From contig CAZGHI010000005.1 in NCBI GenBank assembly GCA_964525565.1, forward strand, positions 17,700 to 81,699: 64,000 nt of DNA. The letters are read 5' to 3'. The translations under genes were made by a program, and so were the position numbers. The notes beneath the pieces were generated by a model, which was given only the letters and a program-made list of their open reading frames with translations, searched no databases and was not told the origin of the DNA. Origin of the DNA: OLB6 sp964525565. GTDB taxonomy: Bacteria; Bacteroidota; Ignavibacteria; Kapaibacteriales; Kapaibacteriaceae. How positions within the stretch are numbered: position 1 is the first letter of the stretch; the number at the start of each line of letters is the position of its first letter. This document shows positions 45,697 through 56,927 of the stretch, in pieces.

Positions 45697-47943
45697 ATGA
45701 TTGTAGCCTTTGCTCTTGCCATTGCATTTACCATTATAAATGCTCCGGAGTCCCCAGCTCAGCGCCTGGTGATGAGTGAGTGGGAAACAATTAGTTCGTT
45801 GCGCACTGCACGTGATTCAGATGTTGATGCCGAAGGAAACCTGTGGGTTGCAACAAGCGGCGGACTGTACAAACTGAATGTTGAGACAAACGCTATTGAG
45901 GAGTATAGAAACATCAATGCTCTGCAGTCACTTGACGTGCGAAGTGTGCTATGCATCCCTGACAGAAACCTGGTAGTTGTTGGGGCAAGTGATGGCAGCA
46001 TCGATATCCGCGACACCGATGGTACGTGGCTAGCCATCGCCGATATCAAACGTGCAACACAATATCAACGGCGTGGCATTACTGACCTGGTTCACCACAA
46101 CAATGTGCTATACATTGCATCTGAGTTCGGTGTGCTTGTATTTGACCTTGCAACAAGACTGTTTGTGGAAACCATTGACCGCATTGGCACGCTGCAGGAA
46201 AAAACACGCGTAAATGGCATTGTAGTACACAATGATTCTCTGTGGATTGCCACAGACTCAGGTGTTGCACGAGCGTGGATTGCAGAACCTACGCTACGTC
46301 CTCCCGGAGTGTGGACGGTGCTCAGCACGGGTATAGGTCTGCCTGCAGGTTCAATTTCGTTGATTACCTCTGATGGGATTGCCGTTTATGCGTCGGCCGG
46401 ACAAGATGTTTTCTCTATTGTACAAGGTGTTGCGGAAAAGCGTGCTTCAGCCCCTTACCCTATTCGATCGCTTACAACTCAGCTTGGTGCAGTGTACTTC
46501 TCTTCGTTTAATGGATTGGAATCACTGTCCGGACGGCTTCCAATCTCCTGGTCACGAGGTACATTCATTGGTCATAATTCAGTACTTCTTAATGGCGAAC
46601 CTGTTCAGATTGGATATATCGAGGGACATGGCATTGATGTATTCAGAGCAAATACCGTTTATCCATTCCCTGTAGGTGGACCCAATTCCAATCAGTTCGC
46701 ACGTATGGCATTTGACCGCAATGGCGCACTTTGGATAGCTACGGATATCGAGCCTCCACAGTCGGGGTCCGGTGTGAATGTATATGATGGTGAGCAGTGG
46801 TATAGTTTAACACCAAACACCAACCCTGAATTACAAACGGCAGCATGTTATCGTGTGAGTGCACTGCGCGATGGCTCCGTGTTGGTTGGGACCTGGGGGC
46901 GTGGTGGAGTGCGAATATTCAAAGAAGGCGAAACGTTCACGATTCAAACGCTGACTCCTGAAAACAGCGCCGTGCAAGGAATAGCGTCGGATGCCTCGTA
47001 TAGTCTTGTTGCGGATGCACAAACCGACCGGATTGGGAACGTATGGATGGTGAACGAGCAAGCGACAAATCAGATTCTCGTCTTACAAAACTCGTCGCTT
47101 TCAACCGAAGCAATATCCAATTGTACAGATCCTCGAAGTAATCATTACAGAACGTTGGCCATTGACAATGCGTCGAATAAGTGGCTTGGTAGTACTACCG
47201 GACTAGGGTTGCTTGTTTGGAATGACAAAGCAACCAGCGACCGATCGGACGACATCTGCAATGTGGTTCGAACAAGTAACTCTCAATTACAAGACAACGT
47301 TATCACTGCTCTGGCACTCGATAAATCTGGAGCTTTGTGGATTGGTACACCGCGTGGCGTAGCGGTAATATCAACACCAAGCAGCGTGAGTAATTCCGTA
47401 ATACCCTTTGTTCGCAGAATCAGCGTTATCTCTTCTGTTGTTGTAAACGACATCTTCGTTGACGCATTAAACTACAAGTGGATAGCCACGACTGTTGGCG
47501 TGTTCGTACTGAGTGAAGATGGCACAACGGTGTTGGCAGAGATTACCAAATCCAATTCGCCATTAATTGACGAAAACATCAGGTGCGTTGCTGTTAATCC
47601 TCGAAATGGTCGAGCATATTTTGGAACAAGCTTGGGGTGCATGGTTGCCCAGTCAACCTCGATTGAACCATCGCCGGAGTACCAACTGCGTGTATGGCCT
47701 CAGCCTTTCGAACAAGGCAAACACTCTCAAATAGTTATTGATGGACTGGCTGCCGACAGTGATGTACGCATCCTCACTGTTGGCGGATTTCTTGTTCAAG
47801 CGCTTCAAACAAGAGGCCGGCAAGTAACGTGGGATGGGAAAGACGTTCAAGGTAGGGATGTACCACCGGGTGTGTACGTAGTACAGGTAACGAGTGCCAG
47901 CACAAAACAGAGTGCTGTGGCCAAGATTGCCATTCGCCGGTAA
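45697..47943 (+). CDS. porZ: PorZ-like T9SS surface protein with two-component-regulator-type propellers
   Basis: A 748-residue exported protein. A signal segment (residues 1-23) is followed by repeated propeller blades (D-x-E/D-G-N-L-W-V-A-T, for example DAEGNLWVATSGGLYKL, DRNGALWIATD, DKSGALWIGTPRGV). The N-terminal propeller with DGSIDIRD and IADIKR...GVLVFDLATR closely follows the pattern of PorZ, the cell-surface protein that works with PorU in T9SS cargo attachment. The C-terminal part (about 665-748; WDGKDVQGRDVPPGVYVV) is the FlgD-Ig-like sorting domain. ATG 45697 is used; a much longer reading frame upstream only overlaps ribH. Assignment as PorZ rather than another propeller protein is likely but not certain. 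Confidence 0.75.
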   Translation: MIVAFALAIAFTIINAPESPAQRLVMSEWETISSLRTARDSDVDAEGNLWVATSGGLYKLNVETNAIEEYRNINALQSLDVRSVLCIPDRNLVVVGASDGSIDIRDTDGTWLAIADIKRATQYQRRGITDLVHHNNVLYIASEFGVLVFDLATRLFVETIDRIGTLQEKTRVNGIVVHNDSLWIATDSGVARAWIAEPTLRPPGVWTVLSTGIGLPAGSISLITSDGIAVYASAGQDVFSIVQGVAEKRASAPYPIRSLTTQLGAVYFSSFNGLESLSGRLPISWSRGTFIGHNSVLLNGEPVQIGYIEGHGIDVFRANTVYPFPVGGPNSNQFARMAFDRNGALWIATDIEPPQSGSGVNVYDGEQWYSLTPNTNPELQTAACYRVSALRDGSVLVGTWGRGGVRIFKEGETFTIQTLTPENSAVQGIASDASYSLVADAQTDRIGNVWMVNEQATNQILVLQNSSLSTEAISNCTDPRSNHYRTLAIDNASNKWLGSTTGLGLLVWNDKATSDRSDDICNVVRTSNSQLQDNVITALALDKSGALWIGTPRGVAVISTPSSVSNSVIPFVRRISVISSVVVNDIFVDALNYKWIATTVGVFVLSEDGTTVLAEITKSNSPLIDENIRCVAVNPRNGRAYFGTSLGCMVAQSTSIEPSPEYQLRVWPQPFEQGKHSQIVIDGLAADSDVRILTVGGFLVQALQTRGRQVTWDGKDVQGRDVPPGVYVVQVTSASTKQSAVAKIAIRR

Positions 47944-47959
47944 CACAGCGTGGCCTTCC

Positions 47960-47967
47960 TATATTTG
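47960..47967 (+). promoter_or_regulatory. TAnnTTTG promoter box of tRNA-Leu
   Basis: TATATTTG, an exact consensus match, ends 6 bases before the mature tRNA 5' end. The same octamer with the same spacing precedes the Fur-family start codon. Confidence 0.6.
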
Positions 47968-47973
47968 CGCACT

Positions 47974-48057
47974 GCGGAAGTGGCGAAATTGGCAGACGCA
48001 CCATCTTGAGGGGGTGGCGCTCGCAAGGGCGTAGGGGTTCAAGTCCCCTCTTCCGCA
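47974..48057 (+). tRNA. tRNA-Leu (anticodon GAG)
   Basis: GCGGAAG pairs with CTTCCGC in the acceptor stem, with discriminator A. The anticodon loop TTGAGGG gives GAG. The long variable arm of class II tRNAs and a GGGGTTCAAGTCCCC T arm are present. CCA is not encoded. A terminator follows immediately. Confidence 0.96.
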
Positions 48058-48065
48058 CAAGGAGA

Positions 48066-48092
48066 AACCGATGGCTTCCCATCGGTTTTTTT
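48066..48092 (+). terminator. Rho-independent terminator of tRNA-Leu
   Basis: AACCGATGG and CCATCGGTT form a 9-bp stem with a CTTC tetraloop, followed by a T7 run. Confidence 0.92.
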
Positions 48093-48172
48093 CTTTGACA
48101 GCAACCTTGCAGTTACGTCCATACGTTCTCATACGCTCTTGCTGCAACCACTACAGCTTACGAAGTAGTTGA

Positions 48173-49099
48173 CTAGGCAATCTGAAGCGAACTCCCAATA
48201 TCAAGGCACGTTAGCTGAACACCCTGTTGCTTGGCTACGGCCTTACGCAGGCGAGACAACGGCTCGTGACGCGGTTCCTCGCTCTGACAAAATGTGTTAT
48301 AGTGAATTGGCATCATTCTTTCGGCCTTCATCATTTGTACCATGCCGAGACTTTCTTCGGGAGTGCAGTGATGGTCTCGATACCCACGATAAGCGCCGAT
48401 GGGCATGATGGCTAAATGCACCGGACCGGGAACATTCTTAAAATGAGTGGTGTAGGCTGTGTCGCCACCAAAAACCACACCGACATTATTGCAGCGCAAG
48501 TAGTAACCGTTATACGATCTGCCACGCATGTATCCTTCTGCGCGACACGCTTCTCCGGGCCATCGCCATCCGTTATGGCGAACACGAAGTGCCGTTAACT
48601 CAAAACTTCCCAGGTCTATGCGATCACCCCAATCCATTTCGTTCAGGGATTTCCAATCAAGATCACTAATTACGTCGGATGTGTAAGAGGCTGTGTACAC
48701 ATCAATTTGTTTAGGATATAGCTCCGACAGGTGGACTAACGTTTTCCTATCCATGTGGTCCATATGTGCATGTGATAATATTATCACATCGGGTTTTGGA
48801 ATTTCCTTTATGGATAGAGCCGGTTTAATGTACCGTCGTGGTCCAAGTGTAATCCCAAGAAACTGGGCACCATACGAACCAAAGAGCACAGGGTCAGTGA
48901 GTACCCACGAGCCACAGATTCGAAGCAGAACTGTTGAATGACCTATCCAACACGCCCATACATCTGCTGATGAAGCATTGTGTATGTTCGGTGTGAGGGA
49001 TACGGTTTCGTTGGCAGGTGCACCAACCGATACCGATGGTAAACAAGTAGCAGCTACCGCCCCAAGTGATAACGTCCGTAGAACGTGTCTTCGATGCAT
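48173..49099 (-). CDS. Tat-exported metallo-beta-lactamase fold hydrolase (UlaG/NAPE-PLD-like)
   Basis: A 308-residue protein with a twin-arginine type signal (HRRHVLRTLSLGAVAA). The MBL metal motif SHAHMDHMD is followed by later ligands in GGDTAY and PIHYNTF. The domain layout (WIGHSTVLLRICG near the start, PIGAYRGYRDHHCTPEES near the end) fits the UlaG / NAPE-PLD-like subgroup, whose members hydrolyse phosphodiester or lactone bonds; the substrate is not known. ATG at 49099 is chosen because GGGGGGAA precedes it and the Tat signal follows; a longer frame to 49246 has no such features. It is the last of a run of minus-strand exported proteins. Confidence 0.86.
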   Translation of the reverse strand: MHRRHVLRTLSLGAVAATCLPSVSVGAPANETVSLTPNIHNASSADVWACWIGHSTVLLRICGSWVLTDPVLFGSYGAQFLGITLGPRRYIKPALSIKEIPKPDVIILSHAHMDHMDRKTLVHLSELYPKQIDVYTASYTSDVISDLDWKSLNEMDWGDRIDLGSFELTALRVRHNGWRWPGEACRAEGYMRGRSYNGYYLRCNNVGVVFGGDTAYTTHFKNVPGPVHLAIMPIGAYRGYRDHHCTPEESLGMVQMMKAERMMPIHYNTFCQSEEPRHEPLSRLRKAVAKQQGVQLTCLDIGSSLQIA

Positions 49100-49221
49100 G
49101 GTTCCCCCCGGATGCCGATGATCGTTGCGTTGCACGGACTGCAAGATGTGCGATAGTTCTGACCAAAACGAGTTAACTGTGCGTAATGAAGGAATGGTAA
49201 CATGCAAGATGCTATTAACAC

Positions 49222-49252
49222 AACAGGGTGAACGCAAAACGCTCACCCTGTT
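49222..49252 (-). terminator. Hairpin downstream of the lipoprotein gene
   Basis: AACAGGGTGA and TCACCCTGTT are perfect 10-base arms with an 11-base loop, about 40 bases beyond the stop at 49290. On the minus strand it is followed only by TGTTGTGTT-like sequence, so termination would be partial or factor-assisted. Confidence 0.45.
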
Positions 49253-49289
49253 AACATTGACAACCTTCGTCAGAGCGAATTAACTAACA

Positions 49290-50042
49290 CTAAGGTCTTC
49301 TCTTAACTGAGAAGCCGCTTTCCAGCAGTGTGCTGAGAACGCGTCTGTCTTTATCGTCGAAAGGATTAAGAACACCGGAGAGGGACCTAAATACCTTTGC
49401 TGCGTCGAATCTCAGTGCAACTTCTACGGTCCCATTTGCAGCGACCTGCAGCGGCGGAGTAAACCACAGCCAAACATTCTCGGTAGCATCCGACGTAAAT
49501 TCAAAGGAACGTTCCCCTTCAGTACTGGTGTACACCCATCCACTTACAATCATTGTTACCCGCTCAGGCTGACAGAACGGTGCAAACGTTGGATTCGACA
49601 CATAGGTTGCAGCTTCTGAAGGGGTGAACTTATGTTTTTCTAATTTCACCCGACTGTAGGAACCTGATGGAATCGGCGTGGCCAATGCAATTGCGGAACT
49701 ATCTCGGCTGAATGTTACCACCAGCGGTCCGGATTTTACAGCACGACCCCGATTGTCATCGTTTGCTACGCTATCATCTGACTCTTTTGTTGATAGCATC
49801 AACAATCGTGATATCAACACCTTTACACTTACAATTCGGATGCTATCCACTGTGGAGCCACCCTGTACGGCATCGCTGCTCGCTTTCATTTCCGAGGTAA
49901 CGAGTTCATTGTCAATGGATGCCGTGAATCGAATTTCTCCTTCATCCGAAGGGTCGGTTGTGCTACAACCAATCACGAAGGATACACAAACAACAACCGC
50001 GAGCGAAGCGCATACGCGCTTGTAAAGTGTTATCATATTCAT
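49290..50042 (-). CDS. Lipoprotein of unknown function (DUF4382-like)
   Basis: A 250-residue protein with a lipoprotein signal ending at Cys26 (FVIGC). The beta-rich body (IRFTASIDNELV, DSIRIVSVKVLISRLLM, IPSGSYSRVKLEKHKF) resembles DUF4382-type Ig-like lipoproteins, but I am not sure of the family. ATG at 50042 (or 50036) starts the signal peptide; the upstream in-frame extension does not fit. It lies 86 bases after the FAD-oxidoreductase gene on the same strand. Confidence 0.65.
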   Translation of the reverse strand: MNMITLYKRVCASLAVVVCVSFVIGCSTTDPSDEGEIRFTASIDNELVTSEMKASSDAVQGGSTVDSIRIVSVKVLISRLLMLSTKESDDSVANDDNRGRAVKSGPLVVTFSRDSSAIALATPIPSGSYSRVKLEKHKFTPSEAATYVSNPTFAPFCQPERVTMIVSGWVYTSTEGERSFEFTSDATENVWLWFTPPLQVAANGTVEVALRFDAAKVFRSLSGVLNPFDDKDRRVLSTLLESGFSVKRRP

Positions 50043-50127
50043 CCCATGTATTGTGTTCAACAACTCACTCGTTATACTTTGCCCGGACGACCTGGTTCCT
50101 GAAAACACCAGAATTCATCATCAATGC

Positions 50128-51663
50128 TCACGTAGTCTGACTGTTTTGAAGAATGAGGTTTGCCACATGTGCACCGCTGTCAGCAGCATTCTCAATTGCC
50201 GGGGCGGCATCGTTATCAGCACCGGCAAAATAGATGTTACCTACCGGCCGACGCGCCATTTGGGCAATTCCACTATGCGATCCCGGCGTTGGAACTACAA
50301 GGCCGTGACCCCATCCCCAGCAATGAATTTCACGAACAGAATCTTGTTGTTCACGAGTCCGTGTTGTTAAAAAACGATCGGCAACGTCAGCAGCTCTACG
50401 CGCAAACAAATCCGGGTCCTGTAGCTGTCCACGTGCAAATCTGTCCATAGGAAGGAACAACGAACATACATTCTTTTCGAACGTTGTCCCCTGTACGCTT
50501 GCCGGGTTGACGACATCAGTTTCGAATTCGCTGGTCAGATTCCACGTGTCGTAAACCGACTCTTGCACAAGGGGCACATCAGATATGATGTGAAGAGTCA
50601 TATACGGTGCATACGATAGCTCCGAGCATGCCTCTTTCTGGACTTCAGGCATTTCAGGGATCAGGTATCGTGCCTGGTATTTCGGTGCTGCAACAATAGC
50701 ATGATTAGCCACATAACGAATAACGCGCCCTGAGCTTTCGATACAGTCCACTAACACTTCTCTTCCACTGTTTTGGATGCGCACTGCAATGTGGTCGGGT
50801 TGCACATTCGGTAGCGAGGCGGCAATCTCCTTGGTAAGGACTCCCGGACCACCCGGAATTGTATAACGTCCCCCCCCGAAAGACTCTCCAAACTCGCCGC
50901 TATAAAAGTTCAGCAGACAGTACACATTCGTGCGTGACAACAAGGCCCCCATTGATGAGCGGCTGTAGGCATTCAACACCGTGAGCAAGGTTTGCGACCG
51001 GAATGATTTAACCCAATCCTCCGCTGAAACATCCAGGTGTTGTTGTTCAGTTGGTAGTACCTCGGATAGCGGATACGACGGTAATTCGCCATCAAGGTTC
51101 AAGACGAAGTCACGAAACTTCTTCATTCCATCGCGTTCGCCATCGTTAGCAATAACGCGATCGAGTGTGGCATCTGACCATAGATCGAGGACAACCTCGC
51201 CGTTACCGAAGTCGTATCCATCCGGCGGACATGCAACGGGCTGGATGGCGGAGCGCCGTAGCAACCGCTGAAGTGCGGGCGTTTGTTCAACAAAGTACAC
51301 GCTGCCAAGTGGTGCAAAGCCCCCTGCCATCATTTTACTGCGTGCAGTTCCACCACAAACAGGTTCACTCTCAACCACAACAACACTGCGACCGCTTTCC
51401 TCGAGAGTAACTGCAGCGCTGAGTCCGGAGAACCCACCTCCAACAACGATCACGTCGGTACGATGTATGTAGTCGGGAGAAGGGATAAGGCCGCCATCAC
51501 GCAGATACGTATGAGCAATGTTGAAATGCGGCGAAGCGATTGTTCGTATTGGCTGATGGAGCAATCGTAGTTCAGACGGCTTACGGCAACCTCCAAGGGA
51601 AACGCTATACGTTGCCCCGGTTGCCATCATAACCAATCGGATAAACTCCCTTCTAGACGCCAC
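50128..51663 (-). CDS. Tat-exported FAD/NAD(P)-binding oxidoreductase, probable lipoprotein
   Basis: A 511-residue flavoprotein. The N-terminus SRREFIRLVMMATGA is a clear twin-arginine signal, and SLGGC at about residues 22-26 looks like a lipobox, so it may be a Tat-exported lipoprotein. The dinucleotide-binding motif VIVVGGGFSGLSAAVTLEE begins near residue 70, and the C-terminal IYFAGADNDAAPAIENAADSG is typical of amine-oxidase-like flavoproteins. The substrate is unknown. The start is GTG at 51663 with GGGGAG 3 bases before it. It follows the DUF1501 gene by 29 bases and is probably co-transcribed with it. A G8 run on the coding strand at 50870-50877 encodes part of a Gly turn. Confidence 0.86.
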   Translation of the reverse strand: MASRREFIRLVMMATGATYSVSLGGCRKPSELRLLHQPIRTIASPHFNIAHTYLRDGGLIPSPDYIHRTDVIVVGGGFSGLSAAVTLEESGRSVVVVESEPVCGGTARSKMMAGGFAPLGSVYFVEQTPALQRLLRRSAIQPVACPPDGYDFGNGEVVLDLWSDATLDRVIANDGERDGMKKFRDFVLNLDGELPSYPLSEVLPTEQQHLDVSAEDWVKSFRSQTLLTVLNAYSRSSMGALLSRTNVYCLLNFYSGEFGESFGGGRYTIPGGPGVLTKEIAASLPNVQPDHIAVRIQNSGREVLVDCIESSGRVIRYVANHAIVAAPKYQARYLIPEMPEVQKEACSELSYAPYMTLHIISDVPLVQESVYDTWNLTSEFETDVVNPASVQGTTFEKNVCSLFLPMDRFARGQLQDPDLFARRAADVADRFLTTRTREQQDSVREIHCWGWGHGLVVPTPGSHSGIAQMARRPVGNIYFAGADNDAAPAIENAADSGAHVANLILQNSQTT

Positions 51664-51692
51664 GCACTCCCCTTATTCGGGCGTGCTTCATT

Positions 51693-53255
51693 TCAACGCA
51701 GCACGCTGATCGGAACCTGATGTGGTACTCCATTTACAACCACATTGCAAATGTAACTACCACTGGCCGACGGCTGAACAGGGACTCGTACAATGCCTGC
51801 GTCAATGCGGGAACGATAGACTGTCTCGATATAGCGTCCTTCCGTACTATAGAGTTCTACTCGAACGGATGCCGGAACGCTTTGCTGCCACTCGAGCGTT
51901 GTTACCGACGTTACCGGATTTGGAAATGCCTGAATACGCACAGTAGTCCTACCAGCGTAGGCATCGCTTACGCTGGTGGCGCGTTGCAGAACTCCCAGTG
52001 GTAAAATGCGCTCTTCGAGAACAGCTTCGGTATCTTCAGCCGTGCCCCCAAACCATGTCTCCATCACATCAGCATAAATCCTACGGAAGTCCCATTGGTA
52101 GCGCAAATCGCCGTTCGAGGTGAGGTCCGATAAGCTTGGGTTGTTGCCGTACATACCAGCTCGAACGCCATTCCCCCAAACAAACTGAACAGAAGCAGCA
52201 CCATGGTCAGTCCCCCGGGAGCCATTTTCAAACGGTCTTCTTCCGAACTCACTTACAGTCATGCCTACAACTCTATCTGCAAAACCCTGCGCAAGGGCAT
52301 CCTGCATGAACTGGCCAATACCTGTACTTAACGATTCCAGGAGGAATGGATGCAAACCGGAGAGGTCGTCCTTTTGTTGATTAACGTGCGTGTCAAAGCC
52401 ACCGAGATACACTAAAAACACTTTCGATCGAAGTCCACCAGAAATGAGGCGTGCCACCAACTGCATCTGGCGTACAAAACCATTATCAGCATATTGTAGC
52501 GTGTTTTTTCCTTTGTCGAAGGCATTTTTTACAACGGATGAATAACGATCGCACTGCTCGGCAACGAGGCGTACGAAGTTGAATTCACGTCCATACCGTG
52601 TGTCTTCTGACATTGGCTGCAGGTCGGGAGACAGGCCCTGGCCGAGTTCAAAGAATGCTTGTGGATCGGTGAGAGCAATGCCAACATCGCCCTTTTGGCT
52701 TTGTAAGAGCATGCTCAGCGTACCGCCGATCTGAACGGCTGTTGGGTGATCTGGCAATACTTCCGGAAAGCCCGAGATGCGTTTAGCCCAATACCTACCA
52801 AGCCATCCTTCAATCATTCGTTTATTCGGATCGCTTGAATTAAATCCGCTAAGCCAAATGTCAGTACTTCTAAAATGTGATAGATCCGGATTTTCATAGC
52901 CAACACCTTGTACTACTGCTAGCCGACCATCTTCCATCATGGCGCGCAGATTATACGTGCCGGCAGGGTCAAGCGAAGGATGCATATACAGGCGCGACAG
53001 AACCTTCACCGCCTTATTCGCAGGTACGCCAATATTGGGACGAATGGAATAGTATTCCGGGTCTTCGGCTGGAATGATCGTGTTCAGTCCGTCGTTGCCT
53101 CCAAACATTTGGATCACGATCAAAATTCTGTCGTCGTCTCCGGCAAACGTGTCCATTAACCGAAGAGGGTTGTAGGCCTTGAGCGGTATGCCCCCTATCA
53201 TCTGCGCTCCGACCGAGGCTGCAGCAGTTGTAGCGATAAACGATCGTCTTCTCAT
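51693..53255 (-). CDS. DUF1501 protein with Tat signal and T9SS sorting domain
   Basis: A 520-residue protein. MRRRSFIATTAAASVGA is a twin-arginine signal. The DUF1501 body (sulfatase/alkaline-phosphatase-like fold) carries IQMFGGNDGLNTIIP, then YLGGFDTHVNQQ and TVSEFGRRPFENGSRGTDHG, the usual family landmarks. From about residue 440 (AFPNPVTSVTTLEW) to the end is a T9SS type A sorting domain. The protein should therefore be folded, exported by Tat and then passed to the surface. It sits 9 bases after a DUF1800 gene; DUF1501/DUF1800 pairs are widespread but functionally uncharacterised. Confidence 0.9.
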   Translation of the reverse strand: MRRRSFIATTAAASVGAQMIGGIPLKAYNPLRLMDTFAGDDDRILIVIQMFGGNDGLNTIIPAEDPEYYSIRPNIGVPANKAVKVLSRLYMHPSLDPAGTYNLRAMMEDGRLAVVQGVGYENPDLSHFRSTDIWLSGFNSSDPNKRMIEGWLGRYWAKRISGFPEVLPDHPTAVQIGGTLSMLLQSQKGDVGIALTDPQAFFELGQGLSPDLQPMSEDTRYGREFNFVRLVAEQCDRYSSVVKNAFDKGKNTLQYADNGFVRQMQLVARLISGGLRSKVFLVYLGGFDTHVNQQKDDLSGLHPFLLESLSTGIGQFMQDALAQGFADRVVGMTVSEFGRRPFENGSRGTDHGAASVQFVWGNGVRAGMYGNNPSLSDLTSNGDLRYQWDFRRIYADVMETWFGGTAEDTEAVLEERILPLGVLQRATSVSDAYAGRTTVRIQAFPNPVTSVTTLEWQQSVPASVRVELYSTEGRYIETVYRSRIDAGIVRVPVQPSASGSYICNVVVNGVPHQVPISVLR

Positions 53256-53264
53256 AGTTTCCTC

Positions 53265-54827
53265 TTAACAGAGTTGAAAATCGGGGGCTTGTGAGATAGT
53301 AGTAAGCAGGTTCCTGACGCGAGATCCTGTTGCCGATGGGTTGTTAACAATGGTAGGCCAGTCGTAGTCTGGCGCACCCTGTAGCAGCGCATTAAGATAG
53401 TACGTGGTGCGCTCAGAAGAAACTGGAACGGGCAGCATATATGCTACGATTGCATTAACCAGTTTCCTGGCATCACTGTAATCGTCGAACATCCGAATAA
53501 AGGCACCTGCCTGCTGATCTGTAAGCGTTTTTATCAAATCACGTGCAAAGCTTCTTCGAACCGGATATGTGTTGGTGCTAATCCAGGTGCGATATCCCGG
53601 CCAGCCGGCCACAGTTGGAGGGTCCATGACCGGTTGGTCCATCCGATCTACCCATGTCTGAGGATTTCCGATGTCCAGGCCAAGCTGACGTTGTAATCCA
53701 GCAACAAGTTCGATCGGTGTTTTAATCTGAGCACCACGAAGAGCGGGGTCGAAGAAATGGGCAGAGGAGAACATCGCCTTAAACAGAGCACGCAGATTAA
53801 AGTCGGCATCGCGGAATACCTTGGCCACATCTTCTATGAAGGCCTGCGGTAAATCACCAGGAGAACTGTACACGTAGTATCGGTACACTTTACTCGTGAT
53901 AAATCTACTTACTGCTTCTGCACGTGCCGTATGAAGAATGTCGATAATTCGTAGCACTTCTTCTTCTCGCACCTGAAAAGCTGTGTTGTTGTCTTCGGTT
54001 CTAGCCGGTATGGTGATACCGAGAAATTGCTTTGCACCGGTATCGTGTGCCGCTGCATCGAACCAGGCTTGATACTTTCCATTCGGGGCCGGTGCATCCG
54101 AAAACTGCTGCGCACGCCAACCTGTGAGCACTCGAGCAGCTTCCTTTACATCGCCTTCTGTGTACCATCCTAGTCCCGTGAGAAAGAGCTCCATGAGCTC
54201 ACGTGCATAGTTTTCGTTCGGCTTGCCAACACTGTTAAATGTGCCGCCGAGGTAATACAGCATTGCAGAGTCCAGAGTTGCCTCAAGAGCAAGCTGTCGA
54301 AGATTGCCGATTCTGTGTTTTCGTAACATCAGGTACTGCCGCCACAGCAGTTGGGGTACACTGTTCGTGTTGTCGAAATCGTATTCACTCACCCAATGAC
54401 TCGTCCAGAAGAGTGTGGTTTTTTCTACTGCACTCCCCTCAGTGCTCATACGCGTAATCCACCACTTGGCAAAGGCAGCCATGCTGTTGTCCCATTGCCT
54501 CCAAATTGCAAAACGCGTCTGAAGGTCGGCACCGTCGGGGTCCTCCGTCCAAGTTTCCGTCCACGAACCCGGCGATGGTGGCGGATCTTCGTTGTCTGAC
54601 CCTAACAGCTCATCTACAACATCGGCAGCCATGCGTCCAACCAAAGATGCCGCCTGCGTGTGGCTGGGTCCGAAACCCACTCTGCGCAGGAGATGATACG
54701 CATCGGCCAATGACAGTGGAGAGGTATAGGCCTCGGCTCCCGCCTCTAATATCATCGGCGATGCGTCGGGCAGGCCGTCTCTCTTCATCCCGCGAACGAA
54801 ACCGGTTAACAATGATCTTCTGTTCAT
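53265..54827 (-). CDS. DUF1800 domain protein
   Basis: A 520-residue protein with the DUF1800 pattern: SLADAYHLLRRVGFGPS, then TTLFWTSHW, NENYARELMELFLTGLG and VAGWPGYRTW. The N-terminus has twin arginines (NRRSLLTGFVRG) but no clear hydrophobic stretch, so export is uncertain. ATG at 54827 is preferred: GAGG precedes it and the upstream OmpA gene ends at 54830. It is always found with DUF1501 partners, as here (9 bases downstream). The molecular function is unknown. Confidence 0.88.
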   Translation of the reverse strand: MNRRSLLTGFVRGMKRDGLPDASPMILEAGAEAYTSPLSLADAYHLLRRVGFGPSHTQAASLVGRMAADVVDELLGSDNEDPPPSPGSWTETWTEDPDGADLQTRFAIWRQWDNSMAAFAKWWITRMSTEGSAVEKTTLFWTSHWVSEYDFDNTNSVPQLLWRQYLMLRKHRIGNLRQLALEATLDSAMLYYLGGTFNSVGKPNENYARELMELFLTGLGWYTEGDVKEAARVLTGWRAQQFSDAPAPNGKYQAWFDAAAHDTGAKQFLGITIPARTEDNNTAFQVREEEVLRIIDILHTARAEAVSRFITSKVYRYYVYSSPGDLPQAFIEDVAKVFRDADFNLRALFKAMFSSAHFFDPALRGAQIKTPIELVAGLQRQLGLDIGNPQTWVDRMDQPVMDPPTVAGWPGYRTWISTNTYPVRRSFARDLIKTLTDQQAGAFIRMFDDYSDARKLVNAIVAYMLPVPVSSERTTYYLNALLQGAPDYDWPTIVNNPSATGSRVRNLLTTISQAPDFQLC

Positions 54828-54829
54828 CA

Positions 54830-56845
<2,016 letters not shown>

Positions 56846-56927
56846 GTGAGGTCAGAGAAACCAGAGGGTGAACAATCTACTGAAAACCCTCGTCAGCAGC
56901 TTAGTTACAAAGGGTGTGCAACGGAGG

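Noticed and set aside
56863..56890. GAGGGT/ACCCTC inverted repeat after lysE
   Set aside because: Short stem with a 16-base loop and weak T content; not convincing as a terminator.
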